Shown here piece after piece: positions 14,280 through 15,126 of a stretch of DNA of 15,126 nucleotides (positions within the stretch are counted from its first letter, which is position 1; each line of letters opens with the position of its first letter). The position numbers and the translations under genes are program-made. The stretch comes from an uncultured Collinsella sp. Lineage in GTDB: Bacteria; Actinomycetota; Coriobacteriia; Coriobacteriales; Coriobacteriaceae. The stretch lies in contig CAADUS010000016.1 of assembly GCA_900752275.1 (NCBI GenBank), forward strand, positions 1-15,126, given 5' to 3'. The notes under the pieces were generated by a model. The model had not been told where the DNA came from and ran no database searches. It saw only the letters and a program-made list of their open reading frames with translations.

Positions 14280-15020
14280 ATGGCTACCATCGCGATTATC
14301 GGTGCACTCGAAAAAGAGATCATGCAGATTAAGGAAGAGCTGAGCGACGTTTGCGAGGCACAGGAGGCAGGCTTGACCGTTGTGAGCGGTGAGTTCGACG
14401 GCCTGACGCTTGTCGCCACAACGGCGGGCATGGGCACGGTGAACGCCGCTGCTGCGACGCAGCACCTCATTAGCAAGTATGCTCCACAGGCAGTTGTGCT
14501 TTCGGGTATCGCAGGTGGCCTGAATCCCAAGCTCCATATTGACGATATCGTCATTGGCAAGTGCCTGCGCTATCTGGATACCGATACCGCGCTTATCGCC
14601 GAGTCTGCACCGGGGCTCGAGGAGTTTGGCTCGACGTCTGCGCTGGTCGATATCGCTGCCGATGTACTTGCTGAGCATGGGTTTGTTGATGCTTCGACAA
14701 ATGCGGCCGCCTCGAACGAGGGCGCAAAGCAGTTCCTGGTCGGCACGATTGCCACGGGCAACCGTTTTGTGACGGGCGCCGCCATGCGCAACGACGCTAT
14801 CGAGGCGACGCACGCCGATTGTGTCGGCATGGAGGGCGCGGCAATTGCTCATGTCGCAACTAAAAATGGTGTCGATTGCCTGGTGCTGCGCGCTATCAGC
14901 GATAATTGTGACGAGGCGTACGATGCGATTTGCGACCGCGAGTTCGACCTGTTCGAGTATGCCCGTACCGCGAGTGGCATTACGCTCGATATCGTTCGCC
15001 GTATCGCTGCTATCTATTAG
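14280..15020 (+). CDS. mtnN: 5'-methylthioadenosine/S-adenosylhomocysteine nucleosidase
   Basis: 246 residues, near the usual 230-235. The start ATG 14280 follows GGGG by 6 nt, and the in-frame TTG at 14268 is unlikely. MATIAIIGALEKEI gives catalytic E13 (E12 in E. coli), TTAGMGTVNAAAATQHLI and VVLSGIAGGLNPKLHIDDIV are the purine-nucleoside-phosphorylase-fold signatures, VGMEGAAIAHVA has E185 (E174), and LRAISDNCDE has D208 (D197). The enzyme cuts adenine from methylthioadenosine and S-adenosylhomocysteine in the cytoplasm, recycling SAM products and, through S-ribosylhomocysteine, feeding LuxS where present. It also removes 5'-deoxyadenosine in some bacteria, the by-product of radical-SAM enzymes such as the nearby PflA. 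It is followed after 38 nt by the next gene. Confidence 0.95.
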   Translation: MATIAIIGALEKEIMQIKEELSDVCEAQEAGLTVVSGEFDGLTLVATTAGMGTVNAAAATQHLISKYAPQAVVLSGIAGGLNPKLHIDDIVIGKCLRYLDTDTALIAESAPGLEEFGSTSALVDIAADVLAEHGFVDASTNAAASNEGAKQFLVGTIATGNRFVTGAAMRNDAIEATHADCVGMEGAAIAHVATKNGVDCLVLRAISDNCDEAYDAICDREFDLFEYARTASGITLDIVRRIAAIY

Positions 15021-15058
15021 CGCGCTCTTTTGTAAGAACCTACGACCAAGGAGTGTCC

Positions 15059-15126
15059 ATGGCCGATTCCATTAACTACCAGCTTGCCAAGTTCGTTGCC
15101 AGCTATGGCAAGGTTTCGCAGATTCC
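15059..15126 (+). CDS. engB: Start of a probable EngB/YihA-type GTPase, cut by the right edge
   Basis: Only 22 codons are visible (MADSINYQLAKFVASYGKVSQI) from ATG 15059, preceded by AAGGAG at 15049-15054. The FVASYG...QIP wording resembles the segment before the G1 loop of EngB/YsxC ribosome-assembly GTPases, but no GTPase motif is inside the window, so the call rests on a short match from memory. Confidence 0.45.
   Translation, partial: MADSINYQLAKFVASYGKVSQI

Overview
The window looks like chromosomal DNA of a GC-rich, fermentative gut actinobacterium of the class Coriobacteriia, most like Collinsella. That placement is an inference from codon use, the gene set and protein wording; no marker gene such as rRNA is present. 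Ten complete genes and two edge-truncated genes were found. All run left to right except the first two.

Left part (1-2321): a GTG-started MarR repressor overlaps by 4 nt a GTG-started ABC exporter half-transporter that runs off the left edge, both on the minus strand. A 550-nt divergent intergenic region follows, holding two dyads and the probable pyruvate formate-lyase (PFL) promoter with a long untranslated leader.

Anaerobic pyruvate metabolism (2065-4887): this is the most remarkable part. The PFL gene encodes only the catalytic barrel with the Cys-Cys active site and stops just before the glycyl-radical domain. That missing domain (83 aa, RVSGYAV motif) is a separate downstream gene with its own ribosome binding site. 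The two are separated by 85 nt containing two perfect hairpins. PFL therefore appears to be an obligate two-polypeptide enzyme here. A ~181-bp imperfect palindrome begins at the stop codon of the radical-domain gene. The PFL-activating radical-SAM enzyme lies 7.2 kb further on, at 11948-12766.

Fructoside utilisation locus (4977-10630): a LacI-type repressor, an atypical GH32 enzyme, a PTS EIIBC permease of the sucrose type and a classical GH32 sucrose-6-phosphate hydrolase. Four copies of a 17-bp operator (consensus TGAAAACGTTTGACATA) lie before the repressor gene and before the first GH32 gene. Two of them are in tandem over the -35 and spacer of a good promoter. The likely flow is: fructoside enters as the 6-phosphate through the PTS, a GH32 enzyme splits it, and the sugars enter glycolysis and mixed-acid fermentation, where PFL acts.

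Right part (10631-15126): a DegV fatty-acid-binding protein, the PFL activase, a REP-like intergenic stretch with two strong dyads, a membrane-anchored serine hydrolase of the class A beta-lactamase fold lacking the usual Omega-loop glutamate, an MTA/SAH nucleosidase, and the first 22 codons of a probable EngB GTPase. No tRNA, rRNA, CRISPR array, transposase or phage gene was seen.
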